A program made the position numbers and the translations under genes. Positions 49,272 through 59,564 of a stretch of DNA of 64,000 bases are shown here, piece by piece (the stretch's first letter is position 1; the number at the start of each line of letters is the position of its first letter). Source of the DNA: Ceraceosorus guamensis (Eukaryota > Basidiomycota > Exobasidiomycetes > Ceraceosorales > Ceraceosoraceae); assembly GCF_003144195.1 (NCBI RefSeq), contig NW_020290014.1, positions 62,001 to 126,000 of the forward strand, read 5' to 3'. A model generated the notes under the pieces. The model ran no database searches and was not told the DNA's origin. It saw only the letters and a program-made list of their open reading frames with translations.

Positions 49272-49853
49272 TCATCGCGAGCGCAAAGCTACGAAACACA
49301 GGGTTTTGGTCAGCGGACTTGACGAGGCCTGTCTTCCGACTGCGCCTGCACAAGCCCTCTTCAAGGTCACCCTCTCTAATGAGTCACGCACCAGGCCTGG
49401 TCCGCATCGGATGGGACAACAGGGGTCTAGGTCCGTCTCGCAGCACTCAGGCGAACGCCTGTACAGGCCCCGTCGGGTGAGAGCCATGCTCACCCACGAG
49501 CGCGACTGCAAGAGCAAAGTTCGGATCAACGTTGCGCACTGAAATGCCCTCGAGCACACTACCCTTACCGGATTGTGAGACCGGGCGTGAAGAAGTCGAG
49601 CTATAGGTGTCAACTAGGGCGAGAGCGCACTGTCAGTACGTGGGTGAGGCTGTGTAGCCGATCTGCTCGCTAGACTCACTTGAAAAGCGTCGTTGGAATG
49701 CAGATGGCCATGCAACAGATTTGGTGCTCAGAGGTGGTACTGCCTACAATCGGTACGGACTCGTGACTCACCAGAGTCGGCGTTGGCCTTCGACTTCAGC
49801 GGCACCAGAACGCTTGCCAAACATACAAAGGTGAGAAGGCGAAATTGATGCAT
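49272..49853 (-). CDS. Secreted peptide precursor with one CC-x6-CC motif
   Basis: Proposed exons 49772-49853, 49680-49726, 49569-49613 and 49272-49505; introns of 45, 66 and 63 nt; 135 residues. The first exon is 82 nt, 27 codons plus one base, the same layout as in the two other long genes of this group, and encodes the signal peptide MHQFRLLTFVCLASVLVPL. Mid-protein there is RR, then GLYRR followed by SPECCETDLDPCCPIRCGPG, a CC-x6-CC peptide preceded by a dibasic site. The tail has further basic sites (LKR, GR). The exon chain was chosen because all phases agree and the later splice sites are strong (gtgagt/ccctag, gtaagg/ctcttgcag). The first intron could instead use nearby acceptors that lead to other frames. 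TATATAA lies about 110 bp upstream. No known family. Confidence 0.6.
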
Positions 49854-49957
49854 AGCAAGAGCGATCTTGGCTGACTTGTGGGTTTGGTGGGTTTGTCAGA
49901 TTTGCTTTCGCTAAAGTTGAGGGGGGGATTGCTTGAAGAGGGGCGCAGGCGCTGCTG

Positions 49958-49965
49958 TTATATAA
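49958..49965 (-). promoter_or_regulatory. TATA box of the 49.3-49.9 kb peptide gene
   Basis: TTATATAA, palindromic, 105-112 bp upstream of the ATG on the minus strand. Confidence 0.55.
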
Positions 49966-50484
49966 CCAAGCTAGGATCCATAGTGACATTTTCACATCGC
50001 CTCAGTCCTTAAGCACTTGGTCTTGTCTCCGTTGAGACGTAGACGACATCGGCATGTCACCGTCAGCTGTCGCGATGGTAGCATGGCAAACGACGCCAAT
50101 AAGCCAGAGTTGCCGGAATAGAGTGCTCTCGTCGGACGTGAAACGATAACGATTGAGTTGGGATTGGCTGGCACAGTTGCGGAACGTCGTCTCATAACTT
50201 CTGCTTGACGGTCGCACATCCCGACACGGACTCACTCTTTGTCACATATTGCATTGCTATGTCGCACCCTCTGAACAGCCGAGTAATCGCACCAGCAGCC
50301 CTGTCGCCTAATTTGCGCTAATCAGTCGCGATCACAGAGTCATAGACTCCGTGGCTATTGACTGCTTTTGACTCAAATGTGATGACTGACTAGTCGTGAT
50401 TCTCACCCGGGGCGTAGCCCGGCCGGTCCCGATTCACATCCAGGTGAATACAGCCCTTTAGATGGCATGGATGCATCGGTGCGT

Positions 50485-50528
50485 GAGTGTCAGTGGATAC
50501 CGGCATGAGTGTCAATGAGTACCGGCAT
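50485..50528 (+). repeat. 22-bp tandem direct repeat (two copies)
   Basis: Copies 50485-50506 and 50507-50528 share gagtgtca, then tg and taccggcat, with two or three mismatches. Confidence 0.85.
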
Positions 50529-51756
50529 ACTCACTGACCACTGGACCCATGCTTCTGCAAAGTCACGAGCATGTGATGACTCGCGTGTGCCAAGTTCCAC
50601 TCGTCAGCGTCCCGCGCGCAACACTGCTTGCTGCTGCTGCTGCAACTCTCTAACTCTTTGACGCCGTGACATCCATGACACATCACATGTAAGCTGCGAG
50701 TGTGGCGGCGCGTGGCGACGCACACATAGAACGCTCTAATGCAGTAGTGCGTGAGTCGATTGTGGGGCCTGCCTAATGACGACGCCTCCCCAAGACATTG
50801 CCTCCTGGAAGGGATACAGCTGGCGCGGATGACATTGCTACCACCCCTCAGCAAAATTGCACAGATCAGAAGAGCACAGGTACTTGAGCCTGCTGAGCGC
50901 GTCCATTTGAATTGCCTGTGCTTCAGCATTCCGAAGAAGCTCTGCGCATACGATCGATCGAGACGACCGGCAACCTTCGTTCTGATCTTGATGCTCCATG
51001 GCTCGAATCCAGTCCGTCGCCTCTGTGGCAGCATCCGAGATCTCCGATGTTTACCTTGGGCTGTGAGTGCAACATATGAGAACTAAAAAAAGATTGGCAC
51101 CATTCAGGACGTGGTAGGTCGAAGACGTCGCCCTGACTTTCCGCACTAGTCATCGCGGATCTGCTCCGGCTCGTATCAATCACAAGACTCGCTTGCCTAC
51201 CAGTGACGTAGGTTGGACGTCGTTTTATCCAACGCGCTTTACCGTCTTGCGTCGAGGTCCGCGCTGCGGTCCCGACCGTGGTACTTGCCCAGGTATTCTG
51301 AAAGTTGCAACTTTGGCGAATCTTGTCGAACAAAGCGGAATTCCTGAGGCGCGACGGTAGTGAGTAGTCTGCGCTGACATGGAAGCATACGAAAGCTCAC
51401 GTTGCTTGGCAATAAAATGCCGTTCGTGCCTGATGAAACCGGGAAGGCATCCCTCTGCGCTTCCGCTTACTTTGCTGCGGAGCGAAGACGAGCACAATGG
51501 CTCCAGGGGCTAGCGGACTGAGGATTGTCAGAGCCTGCGTTTGGCCGGCATCTGAAAGATCCTGAGTACTGGCATGCCATCGCGAGGTGACACCATGCCA
51601 AAGTGACTTTTCGGGACAGTCTATTTGCGAGCAAGGTTACTGGGCTCGGAATCATCCATTCGGCTGCGTCAACGGAATCGATCATCAGCAGAGCTTGGAG
51701 GACGCACTGAGGCATTTCCCAAGTCAACAGCAGGGAAGATAAAGGCTCGCTGCTGG

Positions 51757-51762
51757 TATAAA
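51757..51762 (+). promoter_or_regulatory. TATA box of the 51.9 kb peptide gene
   Basis: TATAAA 163 bp upstream of the ATG at 51920. Confidence 0.5.
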
Positions 51763-51919
51763 GAGCGCTTCAGTGGCGCTGATGACTTCGCCCAGTCCGA
51801 TCTGATGAGTCTCTCACACTGTAAGGGAAATCGACACGAAGCACCGGTAAACACTCATTTTTCCATCCTTGGGCCTGCGACCAGCAAATCCTTCTCACCA
51901 CTCACTAGGAGGTGACAGA

Positions 51920-52324
51920 ATGCTCATACTCCGACTCGATGTGGCAGCCTTCATGCTCATGTTGACGGGTCTACTGGCGTGTGCTCAATGTGAGTTCAAA
52001 TCCGGGAACCATCTACTCGGTCACGAGTTGCGTCGAATTTCGATTACACAACACCGTCCCCATCACTTACCTCTGCTTCTGCATTATGATTCACCGATAG
52101 CGATCGGCACCAAAGAAGTCTTGCCATCCGCTGGCCAAGACCTAGATGTGCGAGACATCAAATGGAGCAAGCGATGGTGTTTGTGCACTATCAACAACGG
52201 AATCTGCTGCCAAGTGGCTCATGAAATGTTGACAATGCCATATAAAGTGAGTTGCGAGCAGCTACTGGACGACTGTCCTGGTGATGCTTCTCGACCGCTC
52301 ACCTCCATTCTATCACAGCGCTGA
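51920..52324 (+). CDS. Small secreted peptide precursor, CLC-x6-CC variant
   Basis: Proposed exons 51920-51989, 52101-52246 and 52319-52324; introns of 111 and 72 nt; 73 residues when spliced. Signal peptide MLILRLDVAAFMLMLTGLL, followed by a phase-1 intron as in its neighbours. A short propeptide ends in SKR, then comes WCLCTINNGICCQVAHEM. The spacing equals CC-x6-CC except that the first doublet is C-L-C. Both introns have gtgagt donors and lengths divisible by three with no in-frame stops, so retention would give longer in-frame isoforms; the unspliced frame ends ...TSILSQR at the same stop. With both introns removed the protein ends in YKR. No known family. Confidence 0.6.
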   Translation: MLILRLDVAAFMLMLTGLLACAQCEFKSGNHLLGHELRRISITQHRPHHLPLLLHYDSPIAIGTKEVLPSAGQDLDVRDIKWSKRWCLCTINNGICCQVAHEMLTMPYKVSCEQLLDDCPGDASRPLTSILSQR

Positions 52325-53396
52325 GTGTATCCAGCTGCAGCCGAACCCAAGAGGTTGTGATGCATGAGCCCAGTCGCTGCGCTGGAGCAGGTCTACTTGG
52401 GTGAAGAGGCCGCTTGATGAATGGCGTCACAATGCTGCCATAGTGCGTTCGGTCCATCGCGCAATGCCAATGTTCGCTCGAATGACACTACTAAAGGAGT
52501 CCTTTGTGGAAGCGATTCCGGCGTGGCATTGAGACACTTTATCTTGAGTCCTTGTTGTCCGGAATTCTCGGACTGTCCTCGTCCGACGAGACTGAGCTGC
52601 TGCGTCTCTTGATGAGTTGAATGTTCTGATCCATTGGCTCCGAGCAAGGAGGCATGCGCTTGCCCGACCGGGAAACAACGAAGGGAGGCCTCTGAGGACA
52701 AGTTCGTCTGTCTGAGATTGAAGGCGACCGTCTGGCAAAGAGCGTCGTCAAAGTCCACTTTGGCACCCACAGTAATCAGCCAGGATCGCCGTGCGTAGCT
52801 AGCGGGCTATGGAGGAGCCAGAGGAACTGCGAGGGTCGTCGATCAGCCACTCACTACTAATCTTATCCCCACGATGAGCACTGAGTGGCAATACGAACGT
52901 TTGAGCACGAGGTAAGGAAGTGTGAGAGGGAGAGTGTCGACATTGGGAAAGTCTGCAAGGAGGACGTCTCTCGAGGGTGCAGTGCAAGCATCGCGCACAT
53001 CAGCATGTTCAAGTGACGATCCCCACGAACGCATGGAAGTCACTTGCCAGGACTCAATGACCATTCTGGCTGCCGGCAAGCCATTCCGGAAGCGAAATGT
53101 GTCAGAGGTTGCTCATTACTAACTTTCTCGTCTCACGGTCCCGTCATCCTCGCAGGTGTCGGAAAGGACCTCCAGACGGGCGAATGCGTTGCAGGCGGTG
53201 CGTGGGTGACTCCTGCTGTCTGACATCTCGCTCAGGGGTGCTGCTCGCGGGAGACGATCCTTTCGTCTATAAAGGGGCCATGTTCTGGCCGTCCTTTGCT
53301 CTCCTAAAGCCTTGACCCACTTACACAAAAACATCGCAATTGACAAGACCCTAGCCTACGTCGAGCCTTGCCAACAACGTCTGTCTCCTCGCCGCC
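52325..53396. other. Intergenic region inside the CC cluster
   Basis: About 1.07 kb. A 63-codon plus-strand frame (52421-52612) is Cys-rich (MASQCC..., ...RLSCCVS) but has no signal peptide, and minus-strand frames overlap it. It was not called as a gene. Confidence 0.4.
53268..53273 (+). promoter_or_regulatory. TATA box of the multi-module CC precursor gene
   Basis: TATAAA followed by GGGG, 129 bp upstream of the ATG at 53397. Confidence 0.6.
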
Positions 53397-55585
53397 ATGC
53401 GCACCACGCGTGGTCTGATCGCTCTTGCGATCTCCTTTGTGGCTGCATCATCATTTGCGCTGTGTAGCCCCGACTCTAGTGAGTCAAATCTCTCGTCCGT
53501 TCGCGCCGTCGAGGTTTGGCGAGTCGCACTCTGCACTGCCAAAGGCTTGCAAAGTCCCGACTTTGTGACTACCGAGCATACCTGTAGCTTCGGAGCTGAT
53601 GTTTTCCCTCTACAACGCTGTGTTCCTCCCGGTATCGGCGGATTCAAAGAGGTGGTTTTGAGCGAACGAGCCCAGATCGACAAGTCAGCCTGCTGCAACG
53701 ACGTCAGTGTTGAATGCTGCGAGTATGTACCTCCCAAGCGAGATCTAGTGCCCATTTCGGACGGACAAAGCGCAATGCCACTTTTACAAAGGGGCACTGC
53801 AATGAACCTGTTCGAGGGTGAGGAAGGTACGTACCACACCACGCATGGTTGCATGCAGCACTCGAGCTGATCTCCCGCTCTCCCACAGAACATCGCTCGG
53901 AGAAGTCAAGCGTGAGACAGAGAGACCTGAAGACTAGACAATTCGAGAGTAATTGCTGTCAGCCAATCCGACTACCGTGCTGCGCCCTGCCACCCCTTCG
54001 CCGCCAGACTTTGGCCACCCTCCAGAGCCGCGAGACATTGGCAGCCGTAGTTGCGAAACGAAGCAACCCTCCGGAAGACGCCGGTCCGTGTTGCAAGGAC
54101 CTAAGTGATCCCTGCTGCGAGCTATATCCTCCTGCCCGATTCGATACGGTAGATGCAACAGCTCAAACACTCGAAGCGAGAAGCGCCAAGACTCTGCCTA
54201 CCCTTCAACGCCAGACTTTGGTCCCTCTGCAGAGCCTCGAGTCGTTGGGAGCCGTAGTTGCCAAACGAACTCATACTCCTGAAGAGCCCTATACGTGTTG
54301 CAACGAAGGAATCGGCCCCTGCTGCGAGCAATTTCCTCCTACCCAAACCCCGTCGGTAGTTACCAAACGAACCAACACTCCGGAAGAGCTCGTCCTGTGT
54401 TGCAAGGACGGAATCGGTCCCTGCTGCGGCGAAGAGCCCTTTCCTCCAAAGAGTTCTATGGCAGTTGCAACAGCTCAAACACTCGAGGTGAGAAGCCAAG
54501 CCTCCGGAACAATGCAGCATATGCTGCAACGAGTAGGCTGATGAGTGTTGCGGGTTTCAGCCTCCTCTTCAAAAGTTCGACAAGATGCCAGAGCGCCGTG
54601 ATATGCAGCTCAAAGAACCTCAACGCGGCGGTGAGTGAGAAGAGCTATAGTCTCTGCGCTGACCAACTACTGATGCCCTTTTTGTGTAACCCAGTATTGA
54701 TGTTGAGGGATGGTCTATTAGAAAAGAGGCAATCCGCCGCCGCACCTCGAGGAGTGGAGGTAAATCCACAGCCCAAAAGGCGCTATTCGCCATACTCACA
54801 AAAGCGAGCATCCTCCACGAGTCCACTCTCCGAGCTGGTGGTCAAAGGTAAGCATTTGGCACCGATGTACCCCGACTGTGACCCGACTTCGGCTTCCGTG
54901 CTGGTCATCTGTTGCAACGGCGTTCGATCTCAAAAGATTACGATCTCGGCGTTGTGGCGGAGCGATTAGCACCTGCACCAACGCCGATTAGGCTTACATG
55001 ACGATCCTTTCCGGCCCCTCCATAGACTTGGTGTATCCCTCAAGGGAGCTCGAAGTACAATCACAAGCAACCGAACTAATGAGGCGTGAAACCTTGGAGC
55101 CTCGACTGGCTCCGAGTCCATGCTGCTACCCTTTCAAGCACCCATGCTGCAAGGAGACCGTCCGACGTGGACTCGAATTGACGACGGAGAGGCGAGTGCC
55201 GACGACGGAGCTGGAACGCAGGCACACCGATGGCAAGCCTTCGACCGACCTGATCCTATCAAAGCGCGACAAGCTCGAACCCAGACAAGTCATTCCTTGC
55301 TGTTTTGGAAAAATCGGTGGTTGCTGCCCTCCTCCTCGTCGATTCCACGAAATCGCGGATCTGATGAGACGCGTCGCGGCGGATGATATGGCACGCCTGG
55401 TATCTTCCACGGAACCAGCAGTGAAGCGAGACGTTCAACGCGAAGATGAGGTGGAGAAGACGAGTGCCCGCGAACAGGGCTCGGACGTACCTTCTGCTAA
55501 AGATGAAAGTCAGAACACCAAGAGGTCTTCCTTGCAGAAGCGCATGCTTGGAGCCGAAGTCCAGCAAGAGAGCGAGTATAGCTGA
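53397..55585 (+). CDS. Multi-module secreted CC-x6-CC precursor with KR/RR sites
   Basis: Proposed exons 53397-53478, 53545-53817, 53889-54487, 54561-54630, 54695-54847 and 55026-55585; 578 residues. The signal peptide MRTTRGLIALAISFVAASSF lies in an 82-nt first exon ending in a phase-1 intron, whose acceptor is uncertain (53544 or 53649; both keep frame). Seven CC-x6-CC modules follow: SACCNDVSVECCEYVPPKR; NCCQPIRLPCCALPPLRR; PCCKDLSDPCCELYPPAR; TCCNEGIGPCCEQFPP; LCCKDGIGPCCGEEPFPP; PCCYPFKHPCCKETVRR; PCCFGKIGGCCPPPRR. Spacers repeat LQSLESLGAVVAKRT(H/N)TPEE and TAQTLE(A/V)RS. Many KR or RR sites flank the modules, so kexin processing into several disulfide-rich peptides in the secretory path is inferred. 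The layout resembles fungal Kex2-processed repeat precursors, but the CC-x6-CC core is not one I recognise. Confidence 0.72.
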
Positions 55586-55655
55586 CGATGCAAAGTCCGA
55601 ACGCGGGACGATGCTGACAGCACACCTTGTCCCTGAATCACCGTCGGTCTTGCAG

Positions 55656-56048
55656 ACGAGCTTCGTGAGAGCTCGCTCGCGAAACGTGAAGCGAGCGAGG
55701 AGACTGGCGTAGTGCGTGAGTTGCTGCAATGGCATCAAAGTCGCTTTGTGTGATGATTGAAGCGCATCACCTTGATTCAGTTCTCACGGCGATCGGCAGG
55801 CGCGAGCGGGATCACACCGAAGAATTTTGCTGCGATCACGGAGAGCCCTGCTGCACCCCGTGATGCCAAACGTGAGGCATCGAAGGCGCGCGTCAAGGGG
55901 TGTGAGTGCCTTCGAAAACACTCTAGCTGGGACAGTGACTAAGTCCAGATTCGCCTGGCCTTGCGATCAAGCTCTGATGGCGAGATGGGCAGGAGAGACC
56001 CCTGAGCACAAGGCGTGCTGTGACCTCGGGCTTGAGTGTTGCAACTAG
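55656..56048 (+). CDS. Terminal or duplicated CC-x5-CC exons (partial model)
   Basis: Downstream of the precursor's stop lie exon-like pieces. Piece 55656-55715 (ELRESSLAKREASEETG) can join in phase to 55781-55863 (RRERDHTEEFCC, then DHGEPCCTP and stop). Directly after that stop, DNA encoding DAKREASKARVKG resembles AKREASEETG, and 55949-56048 encodes TPEHKACCDLGLECCN and stop. Each end carries CC-x5-CC. They may be alternative 3' ends of the precursor gene or a decayed copy of its last exons. I could not connect them to the 55026-55585 exon with a convincing donor. Confidence 0.35.
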
Positions 56049-57331
56049 GTCAGCCCAGTAGGATGTCTGTTAGTCGAGCAGCTTCTCCAAATCCTCCAAA
56101 CGCCCTTGAGCGACCATCGAAGAGACCCGACAAAAGAATTTCCCCACCATCTCCATAACGACCTTCCGACTCGAATCCTGTTGTGTGTTCCAACCGCGTT
56201 CCGAAGACTTGACTCGGCGCCTTGAGCTTCAACGACCATCCGATCTTACCTTTCTCGTCGCATAACCGAACACCTCTCCTCGTCCTCTCGCCAATTATCA
56301 AAGTTGTTCTGTTTGTCTCGCCACAAACTCTCCAATGAGTTCCTCTACCGCCCCTCTCACGTATTCCGAGCCCAAGTGCCGTATCGAGCCCCGAGTACCT
56401 ACTTTAAAGAAGAAAACAACAACCCCCTCCCTTCGCCAATCCTATCCATCATCCCCACAAACGTGTTCCCACAAGTGTGCTCTCTGTGCGTGTGTGTTGC
56501 GTGCTTGTACCGGCCAGCGTACCCGAATCATGGTACTGTTAACGCAGTTGATTTGCAAGCAAATCATCGCGATGGCGGTCGCGACATCGTGGGATACTTC
56601 TGCGAACGGACCACCACGCCAGCATTGTCGGCGAGTTCTCACACTGCGGCGCTTCCATTCGTTGTATGCGACGAGCATGACTGGACTTTGGCAGATCTGT
56701 GCGCATAACGACAGGGAGGACGTGGATTGCGAGCGGTGAGTTTCAGGTTGGTGAATGAGGTCTGCTTGCACACACGGAGCTCCGTGTTGGATGATGAGGG
56801 TTGACGCGCGAGGCGGTCACAGTCACCAGTTCACTCACGGCTGCGAGTGACGCCTCATGCAGTCGCACGCGTCGTCACAGTCGAATCCAAGGCGCGCAAT
56901 CGTTGACTTAGCCGTGTGGAGGCTCGCTGCACGCCACGCCTCCTGACGACGGCCATGCATGCAGGTGAGCCTGACTCGACACCCACCGCGTTCATCATCC
57001 CCAGCCTCACTCGTTACAGTCTACGCTCTTGCTTTAGGAAATACAAGGCTTGCCACTCTTTGTACAGGCGACAAGGGAGCACATACTATTTCTAAGTCTT
57101 CACGTCTTTGCGCCTCATCTCTCTCCCACAAAGATTAGACGACGCTTTGCATAGACCGTAGCAAACGTAGATCGGAAGAGCGCACTTGGAAAGCAGCACG
57201 CACGAATAGACGCACCACTATTGGGCACTTCGTTATTCTTACCTCTCACATCAGGAACTGGGCTATTCGAACAATACAGCAGTGCGCCACAGCGCCCCCA
57301 AGTGGACGAGACGCCGTTGATCGCATCCCTC
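56049..57331. other. Intergenic region with an unconvincing ORF
   Basis: About 1.3 kb. A 134-codon frame begins at 56335 (MSSSTAPLTYSEPK) after a pyrimidine-rich leader, but a second plus-strand frame of equal length overlaps it and no domain is visible. Confidence 0.4.
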
Positions 57332-59564
57332 ATGTCAGACGTAGAGGCAGGCCGGAGGAGGAGCAGGCGGCAAACCATCCTGGCCGCAAGCGCCATCGGT
57401 GCCTGCTCCGTCACTGCTGGCAGCATCTTGTGAGCAAGCCTTTGCGTATGCATACATATGTGACGGCTTATGCAGTGCTGGGCTGACATGAACCTCTTCT
57501 TGACCACCGGTCTACAGCTGCTTCCCGCTTTTCGCTCCCAATCTCACACGCGACCTGGGTCTTTCTTTGACCCAGACAAACGCGATATGGGCCGGCGCGG
57601 TCCTTGGGGAGTACATTACGGCGGGTCCTTGGGGCGCCTTGGCGGATGCCAGGGGTCCTCGGCCTCTTTGCATCTCTGCTGCTCTGTTGTTCGGCGCAGG
57701 ATACGCTCTCATGGCCGGCGCCGATGCCGAAGCGCTTAGAGCAAGGATGAATGCGACGGAAGGGGCTGCCATCTTGCAATCCGCTCTGGCAATAGACGAC
57801 ACAAAGGCGGCTCAGGCTGCGGGACTGATGATGGGCTACTTTCTGCTCGTGGGCGCTGGCGTTGCTGCCAGGTGAGTGGTGATGTCTGAATCACAACGGA
57901 GGTGATAGCATTGCCCTCTGAGGTGACGACGAGCGACAGCTCACACGTGCTTTTGCTACGATGCTCTCTCGATGCCGCAGCTTCTTTGCATCTCTGCGGG
58001 CTGCGACGCACTATTTCCCCTCGCATCCTTCCTTGGCTCTCTCCATACCCAGCACCCTCTTCAGCCTCTCTTCTCTCTTTCTCACCCAATTGGCGGATCT
58101 GCCAGCATTCAAAGATGCTTCAACCGGTGATCTGTCTGCGCCTAGCTTTCTCGGCTTCTTGGGAGCCCTGCTGGCGGTAGTCAACGTGTTTGGAGCCTTC
58201 GCATTTGGGGGATATCACGGCGTGGTCTCACAGCAGAAGGAGGAGGAAGCGCGTCAAGCCATAGAAAGAGCCAGCGCTTCGCAGGAAAGCAGTCATCAGA
58301 CAGGCCACGCGTTGCCTGGCTCGGAAACGGTGCCAGCAGGCATTGCGCCTCCGACGAGTCTGCCAGTACCCGAGCAACCATCGGAAGCCACCCCACTACT
58401 GCGAGGCGACGTTGAAAGCGACCGCAATGCTCCAGCGATGCCCGCGACCCTTCCTCTAGTGTCGTCGTCGCCATCCTTTCGCGCGTACTTGCGATCGCCA
58501 GCATTTTGGAGCCTTACTTTGCTGCTCTTCGCAGCGGCTGGAGGTGCAGAGATGGTCATGTCGAGTGTAGGAAGCATGGTGGTCAGTCTCTTGGCGGTGC
58601 ACGCCACCGATGCTTCCCAGATCGGCAGAGAGGAGCTCAAAGTGCGAACAAGACTCGTTGGTGTGCTGGGTGAGTGTTTTGGCCAATCTTTTCGTCCGAT
58701 GATGCCGGCTGTTGGCGGCGAATCTGGCGAGGACTGCATGTTAACAGACTTCGCCCTTCATCAGCCACCACCAACACAATATCTCGCTTGCTTGCAGGTC
58801 TGGCCTCGGACGCCTTGGATCCTACTCGTCCATTCGCATCGAGCTCCGAAGTTACAAGGGCTCAGTCTCCGATCCGACGTGCCCTGCACCGCCTATCTCA
58901 AATTCGAATGTCTCGAGTCACTATCTTAATGGCGGGTCAAAGCATCCTGCTGCTCTCCTTCGTCTATGCCGCCAGCGCTCTCGACTCGATCGCTGGTCTC
59001 TCAGCACTGTGCTCGGCCGTCGGAGCCGGCTATGGGATGCTCTTTACCCTCATACCTTCCGTAATTCTAATCGCGTGGGGACAACAGCATTTTGGAAGGA
59101 ATTGGGGAAGCATGACGTACGCTGCTGCGGCTGGCAGTCTTGGCTTCAGCATCCTCTTTGCTCAAGTCAGCGACAGTGTCGCGCAACGCACTCAGAATCA
59201 GGCGAATGCAGCGTTGCACGGCTTTGGTGCAGAGGCGATGAAGCTGGGTGCGGCGAGAGCCTTCACTGCAGGTCTTGCGAAACCGAGCTTTGGAGACGCT
59301 TGCTTGATGGCCCATGGTGTGCTTGTACAAGCACTCTTCTCGTCTCAAGACGGAAGTGCAGGACGTACAGCTGGGTTGCTCGGGACACACACGCCCGCAC
59401 TCGATAGTGTGGCAGGGTTGACTCAAGATTCGCTACCAGCAGACAAGTTATGCCTGGTCGGAAGAGCGTGCTTTGGCCCCAGCTTTGCGGCTACTAGCGC
59501 TGTCAGCCTCGTCGCGCTCATAGGCATCCTACCCTTGTGGTACAGGTGGAGAAGTCGCTTGTAA
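57332..59564 (+). CDS. MCH1: MFS transporter, MCH1-like
   Basis: Exons 57332-57429, 57518-57871, 57981-58669 and 58765-59564; introns of 88, 109 and 95 nt; 646 residues. Monocarboxylate-transporter-homologue branch of the major facilitator superfamily. TM1 ends in AGSIFCFPLFAPNL. The loop motif GPWGALADARGPRPL corresponds to the G-x-x-x-D-(R/A)-x-G-P signature. About six helices are followed by a long hydrophilic loop (residues about 230-320), then a second half with NTISRLLAGLASD and a final helix LVALIGILPLWYRWRSRL. The substrate is unknown; yeast Mch1 is vacuolar and does not carry monocarboxylates. It lies 1.3 kb beyond the CC cluster. Confidence 0.88.

Larger units (their letters stand above)
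49854..51919. other. 2.1 kb intergenic region
   Basis: No supported gene. It contains a 22-bp tandem direct repeat at 50485-50528 and CACGA-type motifs near 50320-50395. Confidence 0.45.

Noticed and set aside
49676-49853. Alternative 49-residue product using a 28-nt first intron (ending ICCMAIC...)
   Set aside because: A 28-nt intron is implausible, and the alternative chain with 45, 66 and 63-nt introns has better sites and ends in a CC-x6-CC exon.
52421-52612. Cys-rich 63-codon plus-strand frame inside the CC cluster
   Set aside because: Its Cys spacing does not match CC-x6-CC, it has no signal peptide or KR site, and minus-strand frames cover the same DNA.
52843-53079. Minus-strand frame ending LPYLVLKRSYCHSVLIVG
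   Set aside because: KR and hydrophobic residues resemble the cluster, but there is no signal peptide at a start codon and no CC motif.
56335-56739. 134-codon frame MSSSTAPLTYSEPK... with a gtgagt donor at its end
   Set aside because: Another frame of equal length overlaps it, the two cannot be joined in phase, and no family is visible.
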